A stretch of 64,000 nucleotides of DNA from Bifidobacterium avesanii (GCF_009299475.1 NZ_WBSN01000011.1:1-64000); one strand, 5' to 3'. Positions 7,827 to 18,800 are shown, counted from the first letter of the stretch. Numbers and translations: made by a program. Notes: generated from the sequence alone by a model not told the origin.

Positions 7827-8363
7827 ATGAAGGGACTGAAGAAGAAGATCATGGCGGTCGTCGCCGCCGTGGCCGCGCTGTTTGCCGTTAGCGCCGGCAC
7901 CACCGCTGCTTTCGCCGAGGACTACGGTGCAGCCACCGTGGCCGGCAACACCGTCACCGTGTCCTACAAGGCCGGTGCGTTTGATCCGTACGAGACCGTG
8001 AACGTCACGGTTGACACCGACTACGTGTCCAACGTCGTGCAGGTCGCCAACAAGACTTACACGTTCAAGGCCGACGCTCAGGGCGCCCTGAACCTCAAGC
8101 TCACCCTGACCCAGAAGGCTCTCGCCAACGGTGGCACCGTGACCGTCGTGGCCAAGGGCGCCACTTCCGGCAAGACCTACAGCACTCCGGCCGAGGTTCC
8201 GGCCACCGGCGCTGGTGAGAACACCACCGCTGGCACCACCTCCTCCGAGTCCGCTGGTCTGGCCCAGACCGGTGCTTCTGTCGCTCCGTACGCGGTTGCC
8301 GCCGTCCTGCTGGTCGCCGCCGGTGCCGCTGCCCTGGCCGTTCGCAAGCAGAACGCCCGCTGA
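7827..8363 (+). CDS. Small sortase-anchored surface protein (LAQTG)
   Basis: This 178-aa secreted protein has a signal peptide (MKGLKKKIMAVVAAVAALF, cleavage after AFA near residue 30). A beta-rich domain follows (residues 32-115; TVAGNTVTVSYKAGAFDPYE). A Thr/Ser/Gly linker leads to the sorting signal LAQTG at 145-149, a membrane helix and the tail RKQNAR. LAQTG is a permitted variant of LPXTG, so it is probably linked to the cell wall. The start was chosen for AAGGAG 7 nt upstream; a longer frame without ribosome site was rejected. It has its own promoter region with 11-bp repeats and a strong terminator. The function is unknown; codon use rich in preferred codons suggests high expression. 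Confidence 0.8.
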   Translation: MKGLKKKIMAVVAAVAALFAVSAGTTAAFAEDYGAATVAGNTVTVSYKAGAFDPYETVNVTVDTDYVSNVVQVANKTYTFKADAQGALNLKLTLTQKALANGGTVTVVAKGATSGKTYSTPAEVPATGAGENTTAGTTSSESAGLAQTGASVAPYAVAAVLLVAAGAAALAVRKQNAR

Positions 8364-8398
8364 AATTAGCATTGTTCTGATCTAACTTCAGGGTTTCC

Positions 8399-8436
8399 AA
8401 AAATCCCGGGAATCGCAAGGTTCCCGGGATTTTTTA
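8399..8436 (+). terminator. Rho-independent terminator of the LAQTG gene
   Basis: Perfect 12-bp stem (8401-8412 with 8421-8432), loop TCGCAAGG, followed by a T-run up to 8435. Confidence 0.92.
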
Positions 8437-8615
8437 TATGCCGTCGCCATCATCGCCGATGTAGCGGCGGACATCAGTGCACATTGCCAAACTGTAAAAC
8501 TAATGCAATATCCCCCTGCATAGTCTTCGTCTATTCGAATATCTTTGTATTGTCTTTATCGAGCGATATTCCCAGCACAATACTTTGCATTAAAAGAAAC
8601 TGCTAACCCTCGTGA

Positions 8616-8644
8616 ATAACATCCCGTAAAAGCGATGTTATACT
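8616..8644 (+). promoter_or_regulatory. -10 box overlapped by an inverted repeat
   Basis: ATAACATC (8616-8623) and GATGTTAT (8634-8641) form an 8-bp inverted repeat with a 10-nt centre. Its right arm overlaps TATACT (8639-8644), the likely -10 of the next gene, so a repressor site is plausible. The rest of 8437-8615 is AT-richer than average and shows no gene. Confidence 0.5.
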
Positions 8645-8690
8645 GACGTTGAAATCATTTGTTCGCATGCATGATGAAGGAGCGCATATC

Positions 8691-9152
8691 ATGGCCGCAT
8701 TGCTGCAGGGATTCAGCGAAATCAACCTCACCGTTCCGCCTCTGAAGACCGTCATGACCGTCACGGAAACCGCCATTCGATTCAACAAAGCCACCGCCGA
8801 GGCGCTGGATTACCCGGCGTACGCCAAAGTGCTCATCAACGAGCGCACCCGCCGCATCGCCGTCACCCCGTGCGAGAAGGACGATCCGAACGCCGTGAAG
8901 TTCAGCAAGCCTGAAGGCAAGCAGACCACGTCCGTGTCCATCAAGACCCCGCTTGTGCTCGAGGCCGTGCTGCGCTACTTCCCGCTGGACAAGGCCCCGG
9001 AGGGCGAAGTGTCCTACAAGTCCGTCGAAGGCAACGACTACCCGCGCGAGAAGGCCGTGATCTTTGCCGTGGACGAGGCCGTGGCCGGCACCATGAAGCA
9101 CCGCGGCCGCCGCAAGGCCTCCGCCGCCGAAGACGCCTCCACCGAGGAGTAA
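8691..9152 (+). CDS. Conserved-looking protein of unknown function
   Basis: This 153-aa soluble protein has no signal peptide or membrane segment. The N-terminal half (GFSEINLTVPPLKTVMTVTE...IRFNKATAEALDYPAYAKV) reads like a compact alpha/beta domain. The Lys/Arg-rich C-terminal tail (KHRGRRKASAAEDASTEE) looks flexible and could contact nucleic acid or membrane; that is only a guess. The start ATG was placed at 8691 because GAAGGAG lies 9 nt upstream, removing 14 poor residues from the longest frame. It stands alone between a terminator and the first hairpin array. I do not recognise the family. Confidence 0.7.
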   Translation: MAALLQGFSEINLTVPPLKTVMTVTETAIRFNKATAEALDYPAYAKVLINERTRRIAVTPCEKDDPNAVKFSKPEGKQTTSVSIKTPLVLEAVLRYFPLDKAPEGEVSYKSVEGNDYPREKAVIFAVDEAVAGTMKHRGRRKASAAEDASTEE

Positions 9153-9186
9153 TTGCGGGCGTCATTGCAGACGCATTCGCACTTTC

Positions 9187-9472
9187 GGATGCGGTTTGAG
9201 ACACGGCAGTATTTGTTTGCGTCTCAATCCGCATCCGTTTTTATTTGTGGATGCGATGCGAGACACGTGAGGGGCTAGTGCTGTCTCGAATCGCATCCAA
9301 AGTCAAAATGGGTGGCGGTTTGAGACGCAGAGCGGCACATCCATGTCTCAATCCGCATCCGCTTTTGTTTTTGGATGCGAGGCGAGACGCACATTGCTTC
9401 CAATGCCGACATGGGCTGCGACGCGAGACATGGAATGGGCCGCAAATGTCCGGCATCTCATCCAATGTTTAA
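9187..9472. repeat. Array of 62-bp-period quasi-palindromes (locus 1)
   Basis: Units start at 9187, 9249, 9311 and 9373, exactly 62 bp apart. Each of the first three has a 16-nt left arm (GGATGCGGTTTGAGAC type), an 18-nt centre and a 16-nt right arm (GTCTCAATCCGCATCC type), then a 12-nt T/A-rich spacer. Arms pair over 15-16 positions with compensated changes (for example both arms shift from TTGAGAC to CGAGAC in unit 2). The fourth unit keeps its left arm and decays towards 9472. No gene lies in 9153-9571. Confidence 0.9.
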
Positions 9473-9571
9473 TGCGATGGCGATGGCGATGGCCAATACG
9501 ACCGAGCACGGCGAAATGATCGCCGGACATAAGGCCCATGGCATTATCACAGCTCAGAGAGGAGCGGCAAC

Positions 9572-10858
9572 ATGGAGGATCGTCAGCCCGCCCAACGGCC
9601 GGTTCGATTGGCGCTCATCGGCGCGGGAAGCATGGGGCGGAATTACGCGCGGCTGATCGGCGAGCACGCCGCGAATCGCACGGATCGCACGGCTGGCGTG
9701 GATCGCACGAATTGTGCAGGCTCCCCGCTCAGCATCACGGCCGTGGTGTCCCGGCATGAGGAAACCACGCGGTGGGTCCGCGAGACGCTGGGCGATGGCG
9801 TCTTCGTCGCGCCTACGGCCGACGCGCTGTACGCTGCCGACGCCGATGCAACCGGAGCCGCAACAGGAGCCGCAACAGGAGATGCCGAAACCACGCTGTT
9901 CGACGCCGTGCTCATCGTGACGCCGCAGGAATCCCATCCCGCGCTCGTTGAGCAGGCGCTGCGCCACGGCAAGCACGTGCTGTGCGACAAGCCCGCCGGC
10001 AAGTCCGTGAAGCAATGCGAGCCCATGCTGGCCACCGCACGGGCCAATGCGCCTGATCTCGTGTGCGCCATGATCTTCCAGCAGCGCATGTTCGCCCGTC
10101 ATCGCCGCATCCGCGAGCTCATCCGGTCCGGCGCACTGGGCGAGATCCGGCGTGCGCAACTCGTGGATTCGCAGTACTTCCGCACGGTCGCCTACCATCA
10201 TTCTCGGCCGTGGCGCAGCAGCTGGGCGCATGAGGGCGGCGGCGTGCTGGTCAGTCAGGGGCCGCACATTCTGGACCTGTGGCAATGGCTGTTCGGTATG
10301 CCAAGCACGGTGCACGCCACGATCCCGTTCGGCAAGTACAACGATTTTGCGGTGGACGACGAGTCCACGCTGGTCATGACGTATCCGAACCGCATGACCG
10401 GCACGTTCATCATCACCACCGGCGAGGGCGTGGGCGAGACGCGGCTCGACGTGCAGGGCACGCGCGGTCAGCTGGTGATGGAGGGCGACTTGCTGCGCAT
10501 CTGGCGCTACGACCGGGACACGGCCGACTATCGCCGTGAAACCACCTGCTTCAACGCCTCCGAACTGGGCGTCGAATACCGCGAGGAAACGCTGCCGGAG
10601 CCGGACGGGTGGGCGGCGTATTGGGCGCTCATGGAGAATTTCGCCGTCGCCGTGCGCAGCCAGGGCCAAAGTCGGAGTCGGGGCCGGGACCAGAAAGACG
10701 CGGTGGAGCCGGTTGCCACGTTGGAGTCCGGCATACGGTCTTTGGAGATCGCCGACGCCGCCTATCTGTCCGCATGGGAGGATCGGACCGTCACGCTGCC
10801 CCTCGACGCCGACCGCTTCGAGCGCGCCCTGCAAACGCACATCGCCGCCGAAGCATAG
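9572..10858 (+). CDS. Gfo/Idh/MocA-family oxidoreductase
   Basis: This 428-aa NAD(P)-dependent dehydrogenase probably oxidises or reduces a sugar or inositol derivative. The N-terminal Rossmann fold shows ALIGAGSMGRNYARL (residues about 12-26) and the usual Lys in CDKPAGKS, the family's catalytic EKP-like motif (here DKP). The C-terminal half carries the GFO_IDH_MocA alpha/beta domain with GGGVLVSQGPHILDLWQWLFG. It is longer than most members: an insert near residues 90-105 contains a short repeat (ATGAATGAATGD). The start follows GAGAGGAG at good spacing. It stands alone behind the hairpin array, so the substrate is unknown. Confidence 0.85.
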   Translation: MEDRQPAQRPVRLALIGAGSMGRNYARLIGEHAANRTDRTAGVDRTNCAGSPLSITAVVSRHEETTRWVRETLGDGVFVAPTADALYAADADATGAATGAATGDAETTLFDAVLIVTPQESHPALVEQALRHGKHVLCDKPAGKSVKQCEPMLATARANAPDLVCAMIFQQRMFARHRRIRELIRSGALGEIRRAQLVDSQYFRTVAYHHSRPWRSSWAHEGGGVLVSQGPHILDLWQWLFGMPSTVHATIPFGKYNDFAVDDESTLVMTYPNRMTGTFIITTGEGVGETRLDVQGTRGQLVMEGDLLRIWRYDRDTADYRRETTCFNASELGVEYREETLPEPDGWAAYWALMENFAVAVRSQGQSRSRGRDQKDAVEPVATLESGIRSLEIADAAYLSAWEDRTVTLPLDADRFERALQTHIAAEA

Positions 10859-10877
10859 ATCCGGAGCCGCGAGAACG

Positions 10878-11309
10878 CTAGAACTGCCTGAACGCCGGTT
10901 CCTCGTGGACGCCGGTTTCCAGCCACCGGGCGAGGTCGTCGGGGCCGGAGAACACCGCATCCACCGCCTGCGCGATCATGAGGTTCACCGTGGTTTCGGC
11001 CGTGAGCCCGTCCAGATACGCATAGACGGGGATGCCGTGGCCGTGCGCGAAGCCGATTTCGAACATGGTGCCCGGATCGTCGTCGATGAGATTGGCGATC
11101 ACCGCGCGTGAGGCGAGTATGCCGGCACAGTCGTCCTCGAAGCACTTGCGCGGACCCACCTCGTCGATTTCACTGACGAACCGCGGCTTGAACAGCTTCC
11201 TGCCATGCGATTCCAACACCGCTTCAAGCCGTTCCATGCTGGCCACCTCGCGGTCGTTGAAGAACGGCCCCGCCGCGTAAAAGTCAAATTCCTTTGATTC
11301 CTGTCCCAT
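10878..11309 (-). CDS. Nucleoside 2-deoxyribosyltransferase-like protein
   Basis: This 143-aa protein has the compact fold of nucleoside 2-deoxyribosyltransferases: N-terminal FYAAGPFFNDREVASME, then an Asp-rich loop IDDDPGTMFEIGFAHGHG with the Asp and Glu that in the family hold the ribosyl group and act as nucleophile. The related C-terminal half (DDLARWLETG) completes the domain. Known members swap bases between deoxynucleosides in salvage or hydrolyse N-glycosidic bonds. The start ATG at 11307-11309 is preferred over an upstream GTG, because a TAGCGT box lies exactly 7 nt before it and no ribosome site exists. It converges with the oxidoreductase, 19 bp away. Confidence 0.8.
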   Translation of the reverse strand: MGQESKEFDFYAAGPFFNDREVASMERLEAVLESHGRKLFKPRFVSEIDEVGPRKCFEDDCAGILASRAVIANLIDDDPGTMFEIGFAHGHGIPVYAYLDGLTAETTVNLMIAQAVDAVFSGPDDLARWLETGVHEEPAFRQF

Positions 11310-11316
11310 ACCGCCC

Positions 11317-11322
11317 ACGCTA
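11317..11322 (-). promoter_or_regulatory. Possible -10 box of a leaderless gene
   Basis: TAGCGT on the minus strand fits TANNNT and ends 7 nt before the ATG at 11309. There is no Shine-Dalgarno sequence. Confidence 0.4.
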
Positions 11323-11344
11323 GCACGGCGATGTGCGTATGTAT

Positions 11345-11388
11345 TAAAAAGCCGCCGTTCCTCCGGATGAACGGAGAAACGGCGGCTT
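11345..11388 (-). terminator. Terminator of ilvC
   Basis: GC-rich hairpin (AAGCCGCCGTT... pairing with ...AACGGCGGCTT, with an inner CTCCG/CGGAG stem) followed on the minus strand by a T-run. Confidence 0.88.
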
Positions 11389-11447
11389 GTGAAGATCTAC
11401 GCGATCCGCGCGGTCACGCAAGCGCGATCACGAACGGATCGTCACAC

Positions 11448-12503
11448 TCACTCCTGAACCTGGGCGCGGGCGATCTTGCCGGTGAAGGAGTTGGCCTCGT
11501 CGGCGTCCTTGGCCGGGCCGTTGTTCCAGGAGAACATGGCGCGCAGCTTCGGACCGACGGTCTCCAGGTGCGGGTGGGAGAACTTCTCCTGCAGGGCCTT
11601 GAACTTCGGGGCGCCGGCGGCCTGATCGTCCATGAACTCCTTGGCGAAGGAGCCGTCCTGAATGCGCTTGAGCTGGTACTCCATGCGCTTCTTGGTCTCC
11701 TCGTTGATCACGGTGCAGGTGTAGTCGCCGTACTGGGCGGTGTCGGAGCAGGACCAGCGGGCCTTGTTCAGGCCACCCTCGTTGGCCAGGTCGACGAGCA
11801 TCTTGAGCTCGTGGAAGACCTCGAAGTAGGCGATCTCCGGCTGGTAGCCGGCCTCGGTCAGCACGTCGAAGCCCATGTCGCACAGGTGGTTGATGCCGCC
11901 CATGAGGACGTTCTGCTCGCCGAAGAGATCGGTCTCGGTCTCCTCCTTGAACGTAGTCTTGATGGCGCCGGCGCGCAGGGCGCCGAGGGCCTTGGCGTAG
12001 GCGAGGCACAGCGGCCAGGTCTTGCCGTCCGGATCCTGCTCGACGGCCACGACGACCGGGACGCCACGGCCGGCGGCGTACTCACGGCGCACGATGTGGC
12101 CCGGGCCCTTCGGGGCGACCATGAAGACCGGGTGGTCGGCGGACGGCTTGATGTAGCCGTAGTGGATGTTGAAGCCGTGGGCGAAGGCCAGGGCGGCGCC
12201 CGGCTTCAGGTTCGGCTCGACCTCGGACTCGTAGACCTTGGCCTGGTACTGATCGGGCAGCAGGATCATGACCACGTCGGCCTCGGCGACGGCCTCGCCG
12301 ACCGGCTTGACCTCAAGGCCCTGCTCCTTGGCGAACTCGACGGACTTGGAGGTCGGGCGCAGGCCGACGACCACGTCGACGCCGGAGTCGCGCAGGTTCA
12401 GCGCGTGGGCGTGGCCCTGGGAGCCGTAACCGAGGATGGCGACCTTCTTGCCATCGAACACGGACAGGTCGGCGTCCTTCTCGTACCAGATAGTTGCTGC
12501 CAT
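11448..12503 (-). CDS. ilvC: Ketol-acid reductoisomerase
   Basis: This 351-aa cytoplasmic enzyme converts acetolactate or acetohydroxybutyrate by Mg-dependent isomerisation and NAD(P)H reduction in valine, leucine and isoleucine synthesis. The nucleotide-binding site is [16 protein letters not shown] near residue 22. The knotted C-terminal domain has the metal-binding Asp/Glu segment ([18 protein letters not shown]) and later [17 protein letters not shown]. The length fits class I enzymes. Start 12503 ([12 protein letters not shown]) was chosen for AGGAG 8 nt upstream; 25 upstream in-frame codons belong to the leader. It is monocistronic, with its own promoter and terminator. Confidence 0.97.
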   Translation of the reverse strand: MAATIWYEKDADLSVFDGKKVAILGYGSQGHAHALNLRDSGVDVVVGLRPTSKSVEFAKEQGLEVKPVGEAVAEADVVMILLPDQYQAKVYESEVEPNLKPGAALAFAHGFNIHYGYIKPSADHPVFMVAPKGPGHIVRREYAAGRGVPVVVAVEQDPDGKTWPLCLAYAKALGALRAGAIKTTFKEETETDLFGEQNVLMGGINHLCDMGFDVLTEAGYQPEIAYFEVFHELKMLVDLANEGGLNKARWSCSDTAQYGDYTCTVINEETKKRMEYQLKRIQDGSFAKEFMDDQAAGAPKFKALQEKFSHPHLETVGPKLRAMFSWNNGPAKDADEANSFTGKIARAQVQE

Positions 12504-12587
12504 GATTGGCACTCCTTTGAGTTTGTTGGTGAAGTTATGTTTCCTGTGGTCGTTACGCACGAGGATTTTGTCCTGCAAACCGTGATC

Positions 12588-12615
12588 AATCTAACACGAA
12601 ACACCCTTGTAACAA
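12588..12615 (-). promoter_or_regulatory. Promoter of ilvC
   Basis: On the minus strand, TTGTTA (12610-12615), 16 bp, then TAGATT (12588-12593). The leader is about 80 nt. I see no T-box or leader peptide rich in branched amino acids in it. Confidence 0.6.
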
Positions 12616-12719
12616 TTTGGCCGTTCCACGAAGTGGGCGCGAATGGGAAAACGTCTCACTGGGTGGACGGGCGGTCGCGGAGGGCCGGCGCGGCGGACCG
12701 GCGGCGCGGCGCAGGCATA

Positions 12720-12765
12720 AAAGCGGGTGGCCCGTGCGGAATCGCTTCCGCACGGGCCACCCTAG
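12720..12765 (-). terminator. Terminator of the GH59-like gene
   Basis: Perfect 16-bp GC-rich stem (12725-12740 with 12747-12762) followed on the minus strand by CGCTTTTAT. The GC-rich stretch 12640-12720 beyond it shows no other feature. Confidence 0.88.
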
Positions 12766-12822
12766 GGAGGAGGGGCAAGCCTTACCTCATATATGGCCGT
12801 CGGGCCTCACGACCGACCGGGG

Positions 12823-15800
12823 TCAGTCGCGGCGGCGGCGAGCCAGCGTCAGGACGACGCCGGACGCGGCGGCGATCAGCGCCAGAGCGGCCACGCCGGC
12901 CACGGCGGCACCCGTCGAGGCCAGGCCGGACTTGTCGGACTGCTGCTGGGCGGTCTTCTGATCGCCCGCGGTCTGGCCGGACTTGTCCGTGCCGGACTGG
13001 TCAGCCGTGTTGCCGGACTGGCCGCCGTTGGCGTTGGTGTCGACCGTCTCGTTGCCGCTGACGGTGTTGTCGCCGCCGTTGCCGGCGCCTTCGCCCTTCT
13101 CGGTCTCGTCCTGTTCGCCGTTGCCGGGCTGGACATCGGGCGTCTCGGGCGTGGCGGCGGGCTTGGCGAGGGCGCCGTAGGCCTGGAAGAGGGCCTTGCC
13201 GGCATCCGCGATCTGCTGCTGGGTCGCGTCATCCGCGGCCAGCACGTTCTTCGCGGCGGCCAGCGCCTCGGAGAACGCCTTCCAGGAGGCGGCGGTGTAG
13301 TCCTTCTCCTGTGCGGCGGCCGCGGCGTCGACCAGCGCCTGAAGCACCGTCTTGTCCGGCTTCCGCTGCTGCGCGGCGGCGGGCTTGGCCAGACCGGCGG
13401 CTGCGTCGAGCAGGGCGGAGGCCGCGTCGGACACCTGCTGCTGCGTGGCCTTGTCGTTCGCCAGCACGTCGTTGGCGGACTTCAGGGCGGAGGCGAACGC
13501 CTTCCAGGAATCGGCGGTGTAGTCCTTCTCGGCGAGCTTCGCTGCGGCGTCGACCACGGCCTTGAGCGCGGTCTTGTCCACGGTGCCCGGCGTCGGCTCG
13601 GGCTCCGGAGTGGGCTCGGGCGCAACCTTGACCAGCTCGCCCTGCGCCTTGACCAGCGTCTTCACCGCATTGTCCACATCGGCCTGGGTCGGCGCGGCGG
13701 CGCGGGCCTTCGCCCCGTCGCCGTTGAACGCCTCGGCGGCGGCCAGCGTGTCCTTCGCGGCGGCCAGCGCCTCGGAGAACGGCTTCCACGAATCCGCGGT
13801 GTAGTCCTTCTCGGCGAGCTTGCCGGCGCTGTCGATGGCGGCCTTGAGGCCTTCCACCTTGAGCAGCTTCACGAGCGCGGACTGGGCCTTGACCAGATCG
13901 GCGGAGGCCTTGTTCACGGCGGCTTGGTCGGCGTCGGCGGGCACGGCCTTGGCGGCGGCCAACGCGGCGGCGAACGGCTTCCACGAAGCGGCCGTGTAGT
14001 CGGCTTCGGCAAGCTTGCCGGCGGAGGCCACGGCGGCGCCGAGCGCCGTGCGGTCGGCCGGGGTCGGCTCGGGCTTCTCGGCGGGCTTGACCGTCAGACC
14101 AGCCTGCGCCTTGACCAGTGCTTCGAGGGCGGCGTTGACGTCGGTCTGCGTGGCGGCGTCATCCGCGGCGACCTTCTTCGCGGCGGCCAGCGCCTCGGAG
14201 AACGCCTTGGCGGAGTCCTCGGTGTAGCCGGACAGGTCCACGCCCTCGGCGGCCTTGACGACCGCGTTGAGCGAGGTCTTGTCGACCGGGGTCGGCTCGG
14301 GCTCCGGCGCCGCGGCGACGAGTTCGCCCTGCGCCTTGGCCAGTGCGGCCACGGCGGCGTCCACATCAGCCTGCGCGGCGGCGTCATCCGCGGCGACCTT
14401 CTTCGCGGCGGCCAGCGCCTCGGAGAACGGCTTCCACGAATCCGCGGTGTAGTCCTTCTCGGCGAGCTTGCCGGCGGCGGCGAGCAGGGCGTTGAGCACG
14501 TCCTTGTTGACGGTGGGCGCGGGCTGCTCGGCCTCGACCAGCTTGGCCTCGGCGTCGAACAGGGCGGCCACGGCGGCGTCCACATCGGACTGCGCGGCGT
14601 CCTCGTTGGCCAGCAGATCCTGCGCGATCTTCAGCGCGGCGGCGAAGGCCTTCCAGGAATCGGCGGTGTAGTCGGCCTCGTTTCGCGTGGCGGCGGCGTC
14701 CACGGCGGCCTTGAGGACCGTCTTGTCGGCGACCTGCTTGGCGGCCACGGCCAGCCAGGAGATGACGGGCTTCTCGCCGCCGGCGCCCTCGTTGGTCACC
14801 ACGTATTCCACGGTGGCGGCTTTGTCGAGCTTGAAGGTCAGAGACTCCTTGAGCGGTGTATTGCTGCCGCTCAATGCGATCGAACCCTTGGCAAGTTCAT
14901 TGCCGTCGACGTTCACCGTCTGATACATGTTTCGGCTCTTGCCCCACCACTCGGCGAAACCTCCGGTGAGGGTGTAGGTGCCGGCTTCCAGCGGCAGACG
15001 GTAGATCTGCTTGGCGTTCGACTGCCACAGACCCGTGGAGTACTTGTCGTTGATGTCGGTGGAACCCTTGACGTTCACGCCGTCCTTGACGTAGCCCCAC
15101 TGGTCGGCGGACTCGGACACCTGATCGACCTTGTCGTTCTTCAGCTCCACGGCGTTCTTCACCGCGGTGTACTGCGGGGAGTCGGCGCCGTTGGTGCCGG
15201 AGTCGATGTAGTAGGTCAGACCGTCCGGGATCACCTCGACGGTGGCCTTGACGGTCTGCTCCTTGCCGTTGACGGTGGCCTGACCGGCGAGGGTCAGGGT
15301 GTCGTACGGTTCGGCGGCGGCAAACGCGGCCACGGAATCGGTGTTCCATGCGACCGGGACGTCGGCGCCGTCATAGGAGACGGTCTTCGGCAGCGCATCG
15401 CCTGCCACGGCCGCGACGGTGCCGAGACTGACCGGCTGCTTCTCGACGGCGAGCCAGGAGATGACCGGATCCTTGCCGCCGTTGGCGAGCACGTTGAACG
15501 TGACGGTGGCATCGGCGGCGAGCGTGAAGCTCACATTGCCGCTGGACGTCCTGCCCGCGGTGCCGATGCTGGCAAGTTGGGAGCCATCGACCGTCTTGGT
15601 CTGGCCGTCCTCGGTCCACGTGACCTGCAGCTTCATCGGGCGGTTCTCGCCGGTCCACCATTCGGTGAAGCCTGCGGTGAGGTTGTAGGAGCCGGCTTCG
15701 AGCGGCAGCGTGTACGTAAGGGTCTGTCCGTTGGCGTACAGGCCGGTCGCGTACTTGTCGTTCACATCCGCGCCGCCCTTGATGACCGAGTTGCCGCTGT

Positions 15801-18800
15801 AGCCCCAGTCGCCGGCCTTCTGGTCGGCCACTGCATTGCGCAGCGACGGAATCGCGGCCTTGACGGCGTTGTACTCGGGCGAGCCGTCGGCGCCGGTCAC
15901 GCCGGAGTCGATGAAGTACTCGATGTTCAGGGACGGCAGCACCTCCACGGTTGCGGAGACGCGGTAGCGGTAGGTGCCGTCGATCTTGTCATCGGTCACA
16001 CCGGTGATGGTGGCCTGGGTATAGTCGCCGGCGTTGGACACGGCCTCGGCGGCTGTTGCATCCCATGTCACCGCGGATTCCTTGCCGTCGACCGTCACGG
16101 TCTTCGGCAGATCGGCGCCCTTGGCGACTGCGCCGGTCAGGCCCAGCTGCTTGATCTCGGGGCTGATGTACTTGTCCACGAGATTCTGACGGGCGGTGGC
16201 CAGACGGGCGACGATCGCGGCGGCGCCTTCGGCGTCCAGACCGTAGCCGGCCGGATCGGCGAGCGCGGCCTTGGCCTCGGCGAGGTTGGCGGCAAACACG
16301 GCCCACGTGTCCGGATTCCATTCGTCGGCGCTGAGGTCGGCGTAGGAATCGATGGCGTCGGACAGCGCCTTGGTGTCCACCTTCGCGGAATCGTTGTCGG
16401 TGGCCTTGACCACGCCCACGGCGTCGATGGAGATCGCGTTGTCGTCGGCGGTCTCGAACGTCACGGTGTGCTTGCCGTTCTTGAGGCCGCGCAGCTCGTA
16501 CGTGGTCGGCTTGCCGTTGTCGGACGCGATGGTCGGGGCGGAGGCGGCGATCTGGGTGCCGTCCACCGTCACGTTGAGCTTGGCCGCGCCGTTGTTGGCG
16601 CCGAGCAGGTCGATGCCCGTACCGTCGAACGTGTAGGTCAGGGTCGCGCCCTTGCCGGTGGAGTTGGAGACGGAGCGCTTGTAGACGTACATGCCCTGGC
16701 CGTTGAGGTGCTGCCACTTCTCGTTGTAGGTGAGCAGCGCGGTGGAGTTGTCGTCCCAGCTGCGCTGGTGCATGTTGTCGAGCAGGTCCGTGTAGTACGG
16801 CGTGGCGCCGTCAACGGTTTCGACCTTCAGGTTGTCGAACTGGACGAAGTTGAAGGTGGAGCCGAGCTGCACGCGGCCGTTGGCCTGCGGCTGCGGGTCG
16901 GTGTAGGAGGCCACTTCGACGCCGTTGATGTACGCGGTGTAGACGTCGCCGAGCACCTGCACGGCGATGTTGTTCCACTGGTTCGCGCCGGTCTTGAAGT
17001 TCACGCCCTCAATGTCGGACGCTTTGCCGGACTGGAGCACCGTGCCGAAGCGCATGAGGTCCCACGAGCCGTCGGGCGTGACGCGCAGCTGGGCGGGCGA
17101 GTCGTTCTTGCCGTTGGAGCTGTTGCCCCACTGGCGTGCGCCGACCGTCGCGTTGCCGGCGTCGGCCTCGAACAGCACGTCCACGGAGACCTTGTAGTTA
17201 GTCCAGCGGTAGTCACCGAGCGTGGTGACCGGGTCGCCGCCGTTCCATGCGCCGCCGTTCCACGAGCCGTAGGCCATGCCAGGGCCGACCTGCTGGCGCA
17301 GCACGTGGTTGCCGTCGGCGGTCTTCACGACCTCGAAGGCGCCGTTGGTGTCGTTGGTGTACAGCGGGGTCGCACCGGTGTCGCCGCCGCGGGACTTGAG
17401 GAAGTCCTCGGTGACCATCTTGCCGGTCTTCGGATCGTAGGATTCGACCGTCTTGCCGGTGTACTCGTAGTCGTCGGCGTACAGCGTGCTGTCATCGGTG
17501 ACGCCGTTCTTCTTGCCAGATTCGTCGGTGTCGAGCACCGCGTAGTCCTGGCCTTCCACGTACTCCTTGTTGGAGGGCACCTGACTGCCCTTGCCGTCGC
17601 GGGCCGTGAGCGTGCCGTCGGCGCCCTTCACGGCGTCGTCGAGCGTAGTGGCGGTCACGATGCTCCACGGCTTGACCTGGAACTCGTAGTAGCCGTCGGC
17701 GCCGGGCGTGAGCTCGGCGAAGGGCTTGACGTAGTTGGCGTCGTAGGCCTGCCCCTCGTCGGCGGCGCGGGTCTCCCACAGCTCCATCGTCTGATCGTCG
17801 CCGAGGTTCATGTCCTCGGCCTTGATGCGGTACGTCTTGGTGTACTGCGAATCGTTGACGATCACGGTGGAGAAGTCGGAGGCGTCGGGCGCGGCCAGCG
17901 TCATGTAGCTGGTGGCGCCGCCGCGGGAGGAATTCCACGAGCTGCCGCGTCCGGGCGGGTTGCCATCGGTGATGTCGGACCGGGACGCGTTCGGGATGCC
18001 GCGCCAGATGTCCGCGTTGTTGTTTGCGGTATCGTAGCCGGTCTTCGCGAAGCGGGACACCTGTTCGAGCACGGCGAGCGCGCCGTCCCAGTTGATGGCG
18101 CCGCTCCACGGGTCGTGCATGGTGATGACTTCCTTGGAGGAGTACTGGAAGCCGTCGTAGAACGCGGAGATGGCCGGCTGGTAGACGAAGTTGGTGCGGC
18201 GGGAGCTGGTGAAGCCCTTGACGTACGTGTTCGCCATTTCGAGGGCGGAGTTGATGCCGCCGATGCCGGTGCCGGACGTGCCGTCGTTCTGCCCGTTGTT
18301 GGTGCCGTTGCCCTCGCCGGAGCCGAGATCCATGGTGTTGTTCGGGCGGTCGGCGGTCACGGAGAAGGTGGCCTGTGCCTCGGAGTTCCAGACTTCCTTG
18401 TCGTACTGGTCGGCCAGGGTCTTGAAGTTGTTGCCCTGATCGGCGGTGTTGTAGTGGTAGCCGGCGATGTCCACGGCGTTGAGCAGGTCCGGGTCACTGA
18501 GCATGTCGTCGCCGAAGGAGCCGGTGCTCACCTCGTCGGAGATGACGGTGCGGATCTTGTGGAAGAGCTCCTTTTCGGTGTCGCTGCTCCACGCCGGGAC
18601 GGCGTTGCCGTCGAGGTCCTTGATTTCACCGGCGCCGATGAAACCGTCCTGATCGTTCTTGACCTTTTCGGAGAACTGCTTGGTCCAGTTGAGGTCCGGG
18701 GCGGATTCGTTGATGTGCGGGTTGACGGAGTCGACCATGTAGCCATACTGGCGGTAGACGGCGAGGATGGTGTTCTTGTACCAGCGGTACACGTCGTCGT

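Noticed and set aside
9187-9472. CRISPR-like array
   Set aside because: The repeated parts are diverging palindromic arms, the non-repeated parts are 12 and 18 nt, and no cas genes are present.
12504-12587. Leader-peptide or T-box control of ilvC
   Set aside because: The leader is only about 80 nt, lacks branched-amino-acid codon runs and the T-box sequence, and has no antiterminator pair.
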